From an uncultured Opitutia bacterium (GTDB lineage: Bacteria; Verrucomicrobiota; Verrucomicrobiia; Opitutales; UBA953), in assembly GCA_903957465.1 (NCBI GenBank), contig CAJBPJ010000124.1, forward strand, positions 1 through 26,400: DNA of 26,400 nt. Reading direction: 5' to 3'. Below are positions 7,867 through 16,038 of the stretch, piece by piece. Below the pieces are notes generated by a model. The model did no database searches. It saw nothing but the letters and a program-made list of their open reading frames with translations, and was not told where the DNA came from. The translations under genes were made by a program, and so were the position numbers. Numbering within the stretch: position 1 is the stretch's first letter; every line of letters starts with the position of its first letter.

Positions 7867-9156
7867 ATGGCTGATATTATCGATATGCCCAAGTTGTCCG
7901 ACACCATGACGGTGGGGACACTCGTGAAATGGAACGTCAAGGAAGGCGACACGCTCGCCTTTGGTGACATCCTTTGCGAAGTCGAAACCGACAAGGCCAC
8001 CATGGAGGTACAAAATACCATTCCGGGTGTATTGCTTAAGATGTACGCGTCGGCTGGCGCTCAGCTTCCTGTTGGCGCTCCTATTTGCGCGATTGGAAAA
8101 AAAGGTGAAGCAGCACCTGCTCCCGGCAGCACAAACGCTCCCACGCCCAAAGCTGAACCTGGCAAGGCTGCTGCGGTGCCACCCATTCCTGAATCCACCG
8201 GCGTGAGCTGCGCCCCGCAAGCCATGGCATCGCCTGTCGTCGCCACCACACAGACAGGTGAGCGCGCCAAAGCTTCCCCTTATGCAAAACGCATGGCCGA
8301 AAAAGCCGGCGTGAATGTTGCCGCCCTCAGTGGTACTGGACCTGGCGGACGCGTTGTTGGTAATGATGTTCTCGCAGCTACCGCTGCGCCTGCGAGTGCT
8401 GCTGGCCCACTGAATGTTGCGGTCGCTGCACCGGCAGACGGTAAAGGCATTCAGGCAGATGCCGATGTCGCGGTCTCAAGCATGCGCCAAACAATTGCGC
8501 GTCGCTTACTCGAGTCCAAGCTAACCGTCCCGCATTTTTATCTCGAGACCGAAGTCGACGCTGCCCCGCTTCTCGCCTTGCGCGAAACCCTCAATCGCCG
8601 ACTCACCGAAGCCGGCGGAAAAGATGCGCTCAAACTTTCGGTAAATGATTTTATTCTGAAAGCTTCAGCCGAGGCACTCCGTCGCGTGCCAGCAGTGAAT
8701 GCATCCTGGGCGGGCACCAACATCCGCACCCATGGCGCCGTGCACCTCGCCTTCGGCGTCGCCCTCGAAGACGGACTCGTCACCCCCGTCGTTCGTGATG
8801 CTCAGGCCAAATCGCTGCGCGACATTGCCCTTGAAGCCAAAGCCCTGATTGCGAAGGCACGCGCGAAGAAACTTACACCCGCTGAGATGTCTGGATCGAC
8901 GTTCACCGTTACCAACCTCGGCATGTATGGCGTGAGCGGCTTCTTTGGCATTATCAATGCACCGAACGCTGCCATCCTCTCTGTAGGCGCAACGGTACAG
9001 AAGCCCATCGTCGACGCTCAAGGGCGTATCGTCGTCGGACAACGCATGATTGTGGGTCTCTCTGGCGATCACCGCGTGGTCGACGGTGCAACCGCAGCCC
9101 AATTCCTCCAAGCACTTCGTCAAATGCTTGAAGAGCCTGCGCTGATGATGATCTAA
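7867..9156 (+). CDS. pdhC: Pyruvate dehydrogenase E2 component, dihydrolipoamide acetyltransferase
   Basis: The enzyme transfers the acetyl group from the lipoyl arm to coenzyme A and forms the structural core of the complex. The 429-residue protein has one N-terminal lipoyl domain (about 1-80, with the lipoylated lysine K43 in ETDKATMEV). A Pro/Ala-rich linker (about 81-133) follows, then a peripheral-subunit-binding domain (about 134-172: ASPYAKRMAEKAGVN followed by a GTGPGGRVV turn). A second linker leads to the acyltransferase domain (about 200-429), with catalytic SGDHRVVDG (His402, Asp406) near the C-terminus. It is the last gene of the operon, followed by a strong hairpin. No dihydrolipoamide dehydrogenase (E3) gene lies in the window, so E3 must be encoded elsewhere. 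Confidence 0.97.
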   Translation: MADIIDMPKLSDTMTVGTLVKWNVKEGDTLAFGDILCEVETDKATMEVQNTIPGVLLKMYASAGAQLPVGAPICAIGKKGEAAPAPGSTNAPTPKAEPGKAAAVPPIPESTGVSCAPQAMASPVVATTQTGERAKASPYAKRMAEKAGVNVAALSGTGPGGRVVGNDVLAATAAPASAAGPLNVAVAAPADGKGIQADADVAVSSMRQTIARRLLESKLTVPHFYLETEVDAAPLLALRETLNRRLTEAGGKDALKLSVNDFILKASAEALRRVPAVNASWAGTNIRTHGAVHLAFGVALEDGLVTPVVRDAQAKSLRDIALEAKALIAKARAKKLTPAEMSGSTFTVTNLGMYGVSGFFGIINAPNAAILSVGATVQKPIVDAQGRIVVGQRMIVGLSGDHRVVDGATAAQFLQALRQMLEEPALMMI

Positions 9157-9173
9157 GGCTTCACTCGCCCAAC

Positions 9174-9203
9174 AAAAAGGCCCGCTCTCACGCGGGCCTT
9201 TTT
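9174..9203. terminator. Bidirectional intrinsic terminator after pdhC
   Basis: A perfect 12-bp inverted repeat (left arm AAAAAGGCCCGC at 9174-9185, right arm GCGGGCCTTTTT at 9192-9203) encloses a 6-base loop. A T-tract lies on the right and an A-tract on the left, so the hairpin reads as an intrinsic terminator in both directions. It sits between the stops of convergent genes, 17 bp after pdhC and 9 bp from the end of the minus-strand gene at 9213. It is the clearest terminator in the window. Confidence 0.95.
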
Positions 9204-9212
9204 ATTTACCGG

Positions 9213-9416
9213 CTATCGTGCCAGCGCGAGGTCGTAGAAGAAATTCCAGAAGGCCACAAAGAAGCCGAGGAGCATACCGAGGAAACAGAGCACGCGCAGA
9301 CGCGGCTTGTCAGGCTTATGCTTCTTGAAGTGAGCGAGCAGGACGGCGTTGGTAACGACGATCAGCAAACCTATCACGATGTCGACGACATCTAAGTCCA
9401 CGGTGACTTTTGCCAT
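9213..9416 (-). CDS. Small two-helix membrane protein
   Basis: This 67-residue protein has an ATG at 9416. Two hydrophobic segments (about residues 10-30, VVDIVIGLLIVVTNAVLLA; and 43-62, VLCFLGMLLGFFVAFWNFFY) are separated by a basic loop (HFKKHKPDKPRLR). The loop would sit in the cytoplasm under the positive-inside rule, giving a hairpin topology. I recognise no family. The coding call is supported by the membrane pattern, the good start and the placement just before the bidirectional terminator that serves its 3' end. It is 46 bp downstream of the SDR gene stop on the same strand, so co-transcription is possible. Confidence 0.68.
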   Translation of the reverse strand: MAKVTVDLDVVDIVIGLLIVVTNAVLLAHFKKHKPDKPRLRVLCFLGMLLGFFVAFWNFFYDLALAR

Positions 9417-9462
9417 GCCCGACTTTATGCCGAAAGCCTCCTAGGGCTGCGAGTAAAATTTT

Positions 9463-10158
9463 TTAGAGTAGTCGCACCGAGGACAGGCCGCCGTCGATGC
9501 GTAGGACTTGGCCGGTCATGAAGCCGCTGGCAGGTCCGAGGAGGTGCTCCGCGGTAGCGGCGAGCTGATCGGCATCACCAACGCGCTGCAGTGGATGGCG
9601 CTTCGCAGCACCCGCTCGTCGGGCGTCATCCGCGAGCAACGCACCTGCGAGAGGCGTGTCGGAGAGTGAAGGAGCGATAACGTTAACGCGTACATGTGGA
9701 GCCCACTCTGCGGCGAGTGATCGAGCTAGGCCCTCAACCGCACCCTTCGCCGCAGCGATGCTTGCATGCATCGGCATGCCTTGCGCTACAGCGATCGTTG
9801 AGAAGAGCACGACCGAGCCGGAGCCCGAGGCGCGGAGCGCAGGATGCGCAGACTGCAATGCGGCGACTGCACCGAGGAGATTGACGCGCAAGTCGCGCAG
9901 GAAGTCATCTGCAGTTAGTCTACCGAATGACTTAAGTGTGATTGTGCCGGGACAGTAAACGAATCCATCGAGGCGCTCGGGCCAAACGAGCGCGCCCGGC
10001 GACTCAGCATCAAATGGCTGAACGTGGACGCCGAGCTCAGCAAGTGGACCAGCCGTGCGGGCTGCGGCATGGACAGTGTGACCAGCGGCGACGAGGCGTC
10101 GGGCTAGAGCCAGACCGATACCAGAGTTGCCGCCGACAAGTGCGTAAGTGCAAGACAT
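9463..10158 (-). CDS. SDR-fold (Rossmann) protein lacking the catalytic tyrosine
   Basis: This 231-residue short-chain dehydrogenase/reductase-fold protein has an N-terminal nucleotide-binding motif GGNSGIG (9-15) and an NNAG-like position replaced by YCPG (68-71). RVNLLG (91-96) supplies the usual Asn93, and the C-terminal GFMTGQVLRIDGG is typical of the classical family. The catalytic Ser120 (VLFSTIAV) and Lys138 are present. The tyrosine expected four residues before the lysine is Ile134 (HASIAAAKGAVEG). By family knowledge that Tyr is the general acid/base, so this protein may not be a conventional NAD(P)(H) oxidoreductase, although the cofactor fold is intact. It has no clear operon partner beyond the small membrane protein downstream. 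Its substrate is unknown. Confidence 0.88.
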   Translation of the reverse strand: MSCTYALVGGNSGIGLALARRLVAAGHTVHAAARTAGPLAELGVHVQPFDAESPGALVWPERLDGFVYCPGTITLKSFGRLTADDFLRDLRVNLLGAVAALQSAHPALRASGSGSVVLFSTIAVAQGMPMHASIAAAKGAVEGLARSLAAEWAPHVRVNVIAPSLSDTPLAGALLADDARRAGAAKRHPLQRVGDADQLAATAEHLLGPASGFMTGQVLRIDGGLSSVRLL

Positions 10159-10269
10159 GCCAACATCGTCCGAGGTAACCGAACTAGGTCAAGTGGCAGG
10201 TGAAAAAGATAACCTAGAGCGGCCTTCTTTTACTACCACCGCTATTACCGCTAACACCGCTAAAATACC

Positions 10270-11190
10270 TCAGCGCTTCTTATCGAGATTGGCCTTCAAG
10301 TCTTCAGCTGTGACTTTTGATTCAACGCCGCCAGCAGGGACTTCCGCCTTGGCAGTCCACAGGATTGCGTTGAGCACGACCTTGCGCTGCGAATCATTAC
10401 CCCACGCGTTGTGGATATGCCCGCCGGTGAAACCGAATGCACGACCACCGTCGGGACGATCGAAGGCCCAGCCGACGACTTGGCTTTCTCCCTTAGCGAC
10501 GCTCGCACGAGCCTCAGGATTGCCCGAATGGGGGCCGTCACCGCGCTTCATGGTATCAGCACCCGCAACGGCCGAAAGTGTTGGCGTGATGCCCTTCATA
10601 CCATCGACGAAACGCATGTAGAAGTACCACTCGTCATAGGAGGTGAAAGGCTTTACGCCGCGGCTGACTGGATGGTCAGGCAGCTGTTTGAAGTCGGCGG
10701 TCCAGAAAGGATTCACTGACCAGTGCTGCTCGAAATATCCACCGAGCCACTGCTTAAATTCTTTAGCACCTTTACCATTAGAACCGCGACCGGGTGAAGG
10801 CGGACGCGTCTTGCCGTCCCAGTGTTCGCAGGCGTAGGCAGGCTCGACTGCATAATGGAGGCAAACAAAGCCGCAGCCCTTGGCCATCTTCTTTGCAAGT
10901 TGATCGAGGCGGCCGAGCGCTGGGTGGCCGTTACCGCCGTCGGAGTAAATTAAAATAGTGTCAGCCTTGTCGATGATTTCGTCAGATGGCCACTGTCCGT
11001 TAAGGGCAATGGTAACTTCAACCTGGTCGGCCGCGCCTTCGCGCAGGCACTTGGCGAGGAGCAGCACGCCAGCGTTGTGCTCGTGTTCGCCTGGTCCGTG
11101 GCTGGGACGTCCAGCAACAAGGAGGACTTGTTTCTTCTCGGCAGCACCGAGCGAGGCAAAGAGGAGGAAGGTTAAGAGGATGTGGCGCAT
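10270..11190 (-). CDS. Secreted ThuA-domain protein
   Basis: This 306-residue protein has a signal peptide (MRHILLTFLLFASLGAAEKK, probable cleavage near residue 17). A ThuA-like glutamine-amidotransferase fold domain spans most of the rest. Supporting segments are QVLLVAGRPSHGPGEHEHNA, TILIYSDGGNGHP, GFVCLHYAVEP and the late FGFTGGHIHNAWGND block. ThuA-domain proteins are abundant in Verrucomicrobiota and Planctomycetota and are linked to sugar utilisation or keto-sugar conversion, though the chemistry is poorly defined. The gene starts 12 bp after the sugar epimerase gene stop on the same strand, so the two form an operon. The export signal suggests a periplasmic step. Confidence 0.9.
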   Translation of the reverse strand: MRHILLTFLLFASLGAAEKKQVLLVAGRPSHGPGEHEHNAGVLLLAKCLREGAADQVEVTIALNGQWPSDEIIDKADTILIYSDGGNGHPALGRLDQLAKKMAKGCGFVCLHYAVEPAYACEHWDGKTRPPSPGRGSNGKGAKEFKQWLGGYFEQHWSVNPFWTADFKQLPDHPVSRGVKPFTSYDEWYFYMRFVDGMKGITPTLSAVAGADTMKRGDGPHSGNPEARASVAKGESQVVGWAFDRPDGGRAFGFTGGHIHNAWGNDSQRKVVLNAILWTAKAEVPAGGVESKVTAEDLKANLDKKR

Positions 11191-11202
11191 AAGGTGTGAG
11201 GC

Positions 11203-12093
11203 TTAAGACCTGCGGGAGGGACGTTTGGTTCCCTTGCCGAAGACCTTATGAAGGTGGGCGAGACCGCGTTTAGGGATATCGTCCTTATGAGGGACAATCG
11301 AACGCCAGATAGCGGCGGCCTTTGCAATCACTTCGACGTCGGGCGTGAAGGATTCAATGACGACATCGCCGTCGTACCGAATCGCACGAAGTGCAGCGAC
11401 AATCGCAGGCCAGTCTAAATGGTCGTCACCCGGGACACCTCGGTCGGTGCCACAAGCATGGAAATGAACGAGGTGGCGACCAGCCCGACGGATGGCATCG
11501 GCTTGATCTTTTTCCTCAATATTCATGTGGAAGGTATCCAGCAGCAGGCCCGCTGCAGGACTCTCGATGTCACGCACGAGTGCAATTCCTTGTTCAACCG
11601 TATTCAGAAAATCTGTTTCAAAACGATTCAGTGGCTCGATCGCGAGAACAACACCGCGGGCTTCGGCATGGTCCGCGAGTTCACGTAAATTCCGCACAAC
11701 GGACTTCCAGTGGGCAGCTTTCGTCTTTGCATCATAGGCCTCTGCGCGACCGACCACAGAATAAAGGGGTCCGATCAGGTGACTTGCGCCGAGCTCAGCG
11801 GCCTGATCAACCAATGCTGTCAGGTAGAGCATCGATGTGCGCTGTTCAGCGGGGGTCCCGCGCAAATCACGGCCAGGCCCAAGTGCCGCACAAATCGATC
11901 CAATCTTAATGCCGGCTTTATCCGCCACGTCTCTCAGTCGACGGGGGTTCACATGCTTAGGGTCTTCAATGGCGACTTCGGCGGTGTCAAAACCCCACCC
12001 AGCAAATTTGCGGAGTAGTCCAGGTGCTTTCGCATCTGTGAAGGGGCTGGCGTAAAGGAAGGTATTGAGTCCGTAGCGCATAAGGGAGTTCAT
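11203..12093 (-). CDS. Sugar phosphate isomerase/epimerase family (ketose 3-epimerase-like)
   Basis: This 296-residue TIM-barrel protein is of the xylose-isomerase-like/D-tagatose 3-epimerase type. The metal-binding and catalytic set expected for this family is present: Glu153 (AIEPLNRFETDFLN), Asp186 (LLLDTFHMNIEE), His212 (HFHACGTDRGVPGDDHLDW) and Glu247 (VVIESF). The N-terminus reads MRYGLNTFLYASPFTDA from the second methionine at 12081. That is the more family-like start, but the ATG at 12093 adds only four residues and I keep it. A C-terminal basic tail (KGTKRPSRRS) follows the barrel. It is upstream of the ThuA gene (12 bp gap), which points to joint carbohydrate metabolism. The substrate is not determined; it may act on a ketose, its phosphate or a polyol. 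Confidence 0.92.
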   Translation of the reverse strand: MNSLMRYGLNTFLYASPFTDAKAPGLLRKFAGWGFDTAEVAIEDPKHVNPRRLRDVADKAGIKIGSICAALGPGRDLRGTPAEQRTSMLYLTALVDQAAELGASHLIGPLYSVVGRAEAYDAKTKAAHWKSVVRNLRELADHAEARGVVLAIEPLNRFETDFLNTVEQGIALVRDIESPAAGLLLDTFHMNIEEKDQADAIRRAGRHLVHFHACGTDRGVPGDDHLDWPAIVAALRAIRYDGDVVIESFTPDVEVIAKAAAIWRSIVPHKDDIPKRGLAHLHKVFGKGTKRPSRRS

Positions 12094-12173
12094 CCTCTTG
12101 ATGCCCCCGCTTGGGTCAAGCCACAGCCGTGTGCTGGCTTCCTTTCCCCTGCAAATAACTTATCTTACCGCCA

Positions 12174-13193
12174 ATGGATAATCTCACCCATGCGGCCTTA
12201 GGTATTTGCTGTGGTCTCGCAGCGCGGCGGGCAAACGCGCCCGTTGCTCCCGCTGCCCTGGCCGCACTCCTTGCCGCAGAAGCCCCAGATCTTGATATCC
12301 TTATTCGCTCCGCAAACGACCCACTCGTCGCTTTTCGCTGGCACCGACATTTTAGCCACAGCTTTGTTTTTCTTCCGATCATTGTACTTTTGTCCGCACT
12401 GCTTGCTGCATGGTTTTTTAAAGGAAAACATGAGACTTCGACCAAGGCGCTGCTGATACCTGCAGCCGCTGGTGGTCTTTCACATATACTGTGCGACGCT
12501 TGCACAAGTTTTGGCACAATGCTACTTTGGCCATTCTCAAACGAACGCATTGCATGGGACTGTGTCGCAGTTGTTGATTTGGCAGTCACGCTTCCGTTGG
12601 TCGTCTTGGCTTGGCGTGCATGGAAAAGCCACCGGCATGTACTCGCCTGGCTAGGCGTTGGCTGGTTCGCTTTCTATGCAACCCTTGGCCGGATTCAGCA
12701 CAACCGGGCAGAGGCGGCACTCCTGCAATGGGTCGGCAATCAATCGGTTACGCGCTTTACCGCTAAGCCAACGATTTCAAATTTAATTCTTTGGCGTGGT
12801 ATTTGGCTAGAGAACGGCGTTTGGCATATCGCTGCGCTTCGGATTTCGCCATTCAGCGCCACCCAAGTTCTCGAAGGCGAATCTCGCGTTGCCTGGACGC
12901 CTGAAACACCCGGCACACCGCTTGCAGGCACACACGCGGGCTCAATTTTAACAGACTTCAGTGAATTCACAGGCGGATGGAATAGCGTCGAGTCATCCAC
13001 TTCGCAAAGCCTGACAGTTGGCGATATTCGCTTTGCCATGCTAGCCGATCGCGCGAAATCACTTTGGGCCGTACGCCTACCCGATAACGATCAAAACCCT
13101 GAGCTGGTACGCGCGGAGTTAGAACCAGGCGACTGGTCTCATTTTGCCGAGTTACTGAGCGGCAGTGCAAGCGGCTACAAGACCCTACCCTAA
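12174..13193 (+). CDS. YdjM-type metal-dependent hydrolase family membrane protein
   Basis: This 339-residue membrane protein begins MDNLTHAALGICCGLAARR, the standard opening of the YdjM (DUF457, LexA-regulated inner-membrane) family. It keeps the early histidine/aspartate pattern: H6, a D-L-D pair in APDLDILIRS, and RHFSHSFVFLP. A later GLSHILCDACTSFGTMLLWP block could complete a metal site. About four to five hydrophobic segments fill residues 20-165, and the C-terminal 170 residues are soluble and less conserved. It is divergent from the epimerase operon across about 80 bp and is followed after 49 bp by an acyltransferase. Function beyond the family label is unknown; envelope or lipid metabolism is a guess. 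Confidence 0.88.
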   Translation: MDNLTHAALGICCGLAARRANAPVAPAALAALLAAEAPDLDILIRSANDPLVAFRWHRHFSHSFVFLPIIVLLSALLAAWFFKGKHETSTKALLIPAAAGGLSHILCDACTSFGTMLLWPFSNERIAWDCVAVVDLAVTLPLVVLAWRAWKSHRHVLAWLGVGWFAFYATLGRIQHNRAEAALLQWVGNQSVTRFTAKPTISNLILWRGIWLENGVWHIAALRISPFSATQVLEGESRVAWTPETPGTPLAGTHAGSILTDFSEFTGGWNSVESSTSQSLTVGDIRFAMLADRAKSLWAVRLPDNDQNPELVRAELEPGDWSHFAELLSGSASGYKTLP

Positions 13194-13242
13194 ACCCTTT
13201 GGGCTTCACAGGCATACCCACAAGCGAGCATTGTCATCCCTG

Positions 13243-14151
13243 ATGGCTAACTTTTATAACCCAGTCTATTGGCATACGTGGCTCGGACTTGGTATTTTGC
13301 GTCTCGTCAGTCTTTTACCTTGGTCGCTTCAGCGCATGGTGGCGTGGGCATTGGGCGCAACCTGCTTCTACCTAATACCCGTTCGACGGTTTGTCGTTCT
13401 CGTCAACTTGCGCATTTGTTTCCCGGAATTAACGGAGGCTGAGCGTCGGCGCATTGCTCGCCGTCACTACCAATCACTCGTGCTAGGGATTTTGGAAACT
13501 ACCCACGCATGGTGGCAAAAACCCTCAAAGCTTCCGGCCTATCGCATCGAAGGCCTCGAGCACCTCGAGAATGCTAAAGCGAAAGGAAAAGGCGTACTTC
13601 TCGTTTCAGGACACTTCACGACGTTAGAAATTGCTGGCCGCATACTCTGTTTAAACACACGCATCTCTTGCCTATACCGAGATCCAAACAATCTGCTGCT
13701 CGCTAAGTTTCTGCGCGAGTATCGCACCTCTTGGACAAATCGGGCCATCCCTATGGCTGACTTAAAAGGCCTGCTCAACGCCCTCCGGGCAGGAGAAGTC
13801 GTTTGGTATGCCCCTGACCAAGGCAAGGCCTCTGCCTATTCAAAGCTACTCCCATTTTTCGGAGAGCCTGCGGTGACAAATACGGCGACCAGTCGCCTCG
13901 CACATATGAGCGGAGCCACCGTCGTTCCCTTTTACCCTAAGCGCCTGGCAGATAATACGTACGTCCTAACTATTTTGCCTGCACTTGAAAACTTCCCAAC
14001 GGGCGATGAGTCCGCAGATACACTTAGAATCGTAGCGAAACTCGAGCAGGCCATTCGGGTGGCACCCGAACAATACCTCTGGGTGCACCGTCGCTTTAAG
14101 AGACGCAAGGGGCTTCCGCGCGTTTACTTCAATCCAAGAACTTCAGCATAA
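13243..14151 (+). CDS. LpxL/HtrB-type lipid A acyltransferase
   Basis: With the ATG at 13243, this is a 302-residue membrane-associated acyltransferase of the LpxL/LpxM (HtrB) family, which adds a secondary acyl chain to lipid A precursors. It has a short N-terminal hydrophobic stretch (about 10-50) and the family NLRICFPELTEAERRRIARR segment (55-74). The catalytic H-x4-E motif GHFTTLE follows (His124, Glu129), along with later conserved APDQ and PFFGEPAVTNTA blocks (about 185-215). An open frame upstream to 13165 overlaps the previous gene and adds non-family residues, so it is rejected. The 3' end overlaps the convergent glycosyltransferase gene by 28 bp. Together these suggest LPS assembly, consistent with a Gram-negative envelope. 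Confidence 0.93.
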   Translation: MANFYNPVYWHTWLGLGILRLVSLLPWSLQRMVAWALGATCFYLIPVRRFVVLVNLRICFPELTEAERRRIARRHYQSLVLGILETTHAWWQKPSKLPAYRIEGLEHLENAKAKGKGVLLVSGHFTTLEIAGRILCLNTRISCLYRDPNNLLLAKFLREYRTSWTNRAIPMADLKGLLNALRAGEVVWYAPDQGKASAYSKLLPFFGEPAVTNTATSRLAHMSGATVVPFYPKRLADNTYVLTILPALENFPTGDESADTLRIVAKLEQAIRVAPEQYLWVHRRFKRRKGLPRVYFNPRTSA

Positions 14152-15167
14152 TGTCGCTCGAGCTCGGCAAGGTGAACTGCCGGGCTGTACATGAGGCGCG
14201 TACGATCTAGACCGACTGCTGCGAGCTTTGCTCGCGCCTGCGTGTCGCTAAGTAGTTCGGTCAACACTTGCGACAATGCACGCGTGTCGTTGGCCGGATA
14301 ACTAGCCCCGGCGCCTCTAGCGACAATATCAGCAAGCCCACTCACGGCCGAAGCAACGACAGGGACCCCACATGCCATCGCTTCAATCGCTACTAATCCA
14401 AAAGGCTCATCTCGAGAAGGTACCAGGCAAATGGTTGCATGCGGCAATAGTTCAGAAATGTCATTGCGGTGGCCAAGGACCGTGACTCCAAGTGCTTTTA
14501 AAAGATTATCGGGTAGCGAGCCTTGGCCGATAAAAACGAGCTGCGCATCTGGGTGCATACGCAAAACACCAGGCCAAGCCTGCATTGCCAAGTCTTGACC
14601 TTTCCGCGAACAAATCTCCCCAATAACAACCACGACAGGTGTCTCTGCAGAAACTTGAAGCAGCGCTCGCAGCGCGTCACCCCTGCCCTCGCTTGGACGA
14701 AATTGTTTAGGGTCTACGAAGTTGACGAGGACGGCACCCTTCTTGCCCAAGCCTGCTAAATAATACCGATGACACGTTAAGGTATCTTTAGAAACTGCCA
14801 GCAAACGGTCATGAAACCATGTGTGCAACTGTGGGTGATTCGCATGCAAGTGCGCGATGCTATGAACGCCATGTCGGACTTTGAGCAATGCTCCAAAATG
14901 ACTCGCCCGCGTGTTGTGTGAATGAAAAATCTGGATGCCCTCTTGGCGACAGAAAGCCGCCACACGATCAACCTCAGATAACGGCCAACGGGGAAACTTT
15001 GTGTGTAAAAGTGGGAGCTCGCCCTGTGTTGTCTTGGCAATCCATGAATCCTCTTGGGCGGCCAACCAAACGCGGTGGCCCCTTGCAGTGAGCAAGGACG
15101 CCAGTCTTCGGGTGTACATAACAGCCCCATTGCAACCTATGTTAGATGAGGCCAGGACGAGATTCAC
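14124..15167 (-). CDS. Glycosyltransferase family 4-like
   Basis: This GT-B glycosyltransferase has an N-terminal acceptor domain (VNLVLASSNIGCNGAVMYTR; HSHNTRASHFGALL) and a C-terminal donor domain with VVIGEICSRKGQDLAMQA. The signature E-x7-E region reads EPFGLVAIEAMACGVPVVAS, followed by GLADIV. I chose the GTG at 15167 (347 residues) because it begins exactly at the first beta strand of the family. An ATG at 15224 gives 366 residues, and further upstream starts would overlap the divergent GH16 gene. It likely transfers a sugar to an LPS or exopolysaccharide intermediate at the cytoplasmic membrane. It shares its 3' end with the LpxL-type gene (28 bp convergent overlap). Acceptor and donor are unknown. 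Confidence 0.91.
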   Translation of the reverse strand: MNLVLASSNIGCNGAVMYTRRLASLLTARGHRVWLAAQEDSWIAKTTQGELPLLHTKFPRWPLSEVDRVAAFCRQEGIQIFHSHNTRASHFGALLKVRHGVHSIAHLHANHPQLHTWFHDRLLAVSKDTLTCHRYYLAGLGKKGAVLVNFVDPKQFRPSEGRGDALRALLQVSAETPVVVVIGEICSRKGQDLAMQAWPGVLRMHPDAQLVFIGQGSLPDNLLKALGVTVLGHRNDISELLPHATICLVPSRDEPFGLVAIEAMACGVPVVASAVSGLADIVARGAGASYPANDTRALSQVLTELLSDTQARAKLAAVGLDRTRLMYSPAVHLAELERHYAEVLGLK

Positions 15168-15246
15168 TCGAGAGGAACTTGCAGTCCGATACGACTTTAG
15201 CAACTCGAACGATTGCAAAATCATCGAGATTCGGCTGGAGTACAGC

Positions 15247-16026
15247 ATGCGCCTGTTTCTTTTTTTAATTACAGTCACCACTTTCATTCAAGCGGCACCG
15301 CCTCAAGGCAAAGGCTATGTGATGACGTTCGAAGATGAGTTTAATAACAGCGTGCTGAATCCGCGTCACTGGAAGGCTCAAGACGAAAACCGCCGCGATG
15401 CACGTAATTCGCCACGCGCAGTCACGATTCAAGGCGGATTACTCACGCTCACAACTTTTACCGAGGCGGGAAAACATTTTACCGGCTTTGTCACGAGTTC
15501 CGGAAAGTTTGAACAATCCTATGGGTACTTCGAGGCGAAGATTCGCTTTGCGAATGCTCCCGGGATGTGGGCGGCTTTTTGGATGATGCCAAAAACCTAT
15601 GGCAAAAGCAAAGATCCCGCGAAAGCCACCGTCGATGGCGTTGAAATAGATATCGTCGAACACCTTGCTCAATTTGGCGGCACCTACGATACGACAATTC
15701 ATTGGGGTGGCTATGGTCCACCTCTCCAGAATACGCGCACCAAGCGAAATAAGCCAGCGCACGGCGCGAACCAAGGTTGGCACACGTATGCCGTACGCTG
15801 GGAACCAGAAGGTTATACTTTTTATTACGACGACCAGCTCGCTTGGTCCGCCCCCAAAGAAATCCCTGTCTCTCAAGCTGCCCAACACCTTCTGCTCACC
15901 TGTGAAGTTAAGGATAAAGGCTGGGCTGGAGCCATCCCTGCAGGCGGCTTCGGCTCTGCAACAGAGTCCAAAGTAAAAATGGAAATCGACTGGGTGCGCG
16001 CCTGGAAAATTCCCGCAGCACGCTAA
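15247..16026 (+). CDS. Secreted glycoside hydrolase family 16 protein
   Basis: This 259-residue protein has a signal peptide (MRLFLFLITVTTFIQAAPPQ). A single GH16 beta-jellyroll follows, showing YVMTFEDEFN, FVTSSGKFEQSYGYFEAKIR, and the catalytic E-x-D-x-x-E motif VEIDIVEH (Glu133 nucleophile, Asp135, Glu138 acid/base). GH16 enzymes hydrolyse beta-1,3 or mixed-linkage glucans, laminarin, agar or carrageenan. The motif spacing lacks the extra residue of the beta-bulge variant, which leans towards agarase, carrageenase or transglycosylase-like members, but substrate choice cannot be made here. An upstream in-frame start at 14935 is rejected because it runs through the divergent glycosyltransferase. 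A 6-bp hairpin covers the stop. Confidence 0.93.
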   Translation: MRLFLFLITVTTFIQAAPPQGKGYVMTFEDEFNNSVLNPRHWKAQDENRRDARNSPRAVTIQGGLLTLTTFTEAGKHFTGFVTSSGKFEQSYGYFEAKIRFANAPGMWAAFWMMPKTYGKSKDPAKATVDGVEIDIVEHLAQFGGTYDTTIHWGGYGPPLQNTRTKRNKPAHGANQGWHTYAVRWEPEGYTFYYDDQLAWSAPKEIPVSQAAQHLLLTCEVKDKGWAGAIPAGGFGSATESKVKMEIDWVRAWKIPAAR

Positions 16027-16038
16027 CGCAGCTTAGCG
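16021..16038. terminator. Short hairpin over two convergent stop codons
   Basis: Arms CGCTAA (16021-16026) and TTAGCG (16033-16038) flank a 6-base loop. The left arm ends in the TAA stop of the GH16 gene, and the right arm begins with the complement of the TAA stop of the TonB-like gene. No T-tract follows, so if it acts in termination it is weak or factor-assisted. Confidence 0.35.

Noticed and set aside
8665..9123. 152-residue frame opposite pdhC
   Set aside because: Shadow of the acyltransferase domain; no start signal or family pattern.
11391..11909. 172-residue plus-strand frame opposite the epimerase gene
   Set aside because: Antisense to a gene with a complete active site; Gln/Arg/His-rich composition suggests a shadow.
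14935..15246. Upstream extension of the GH16 gene
   Set aside because: It crosses the divergent glycosyltransferase, and the true signal peptide starts at 15247.
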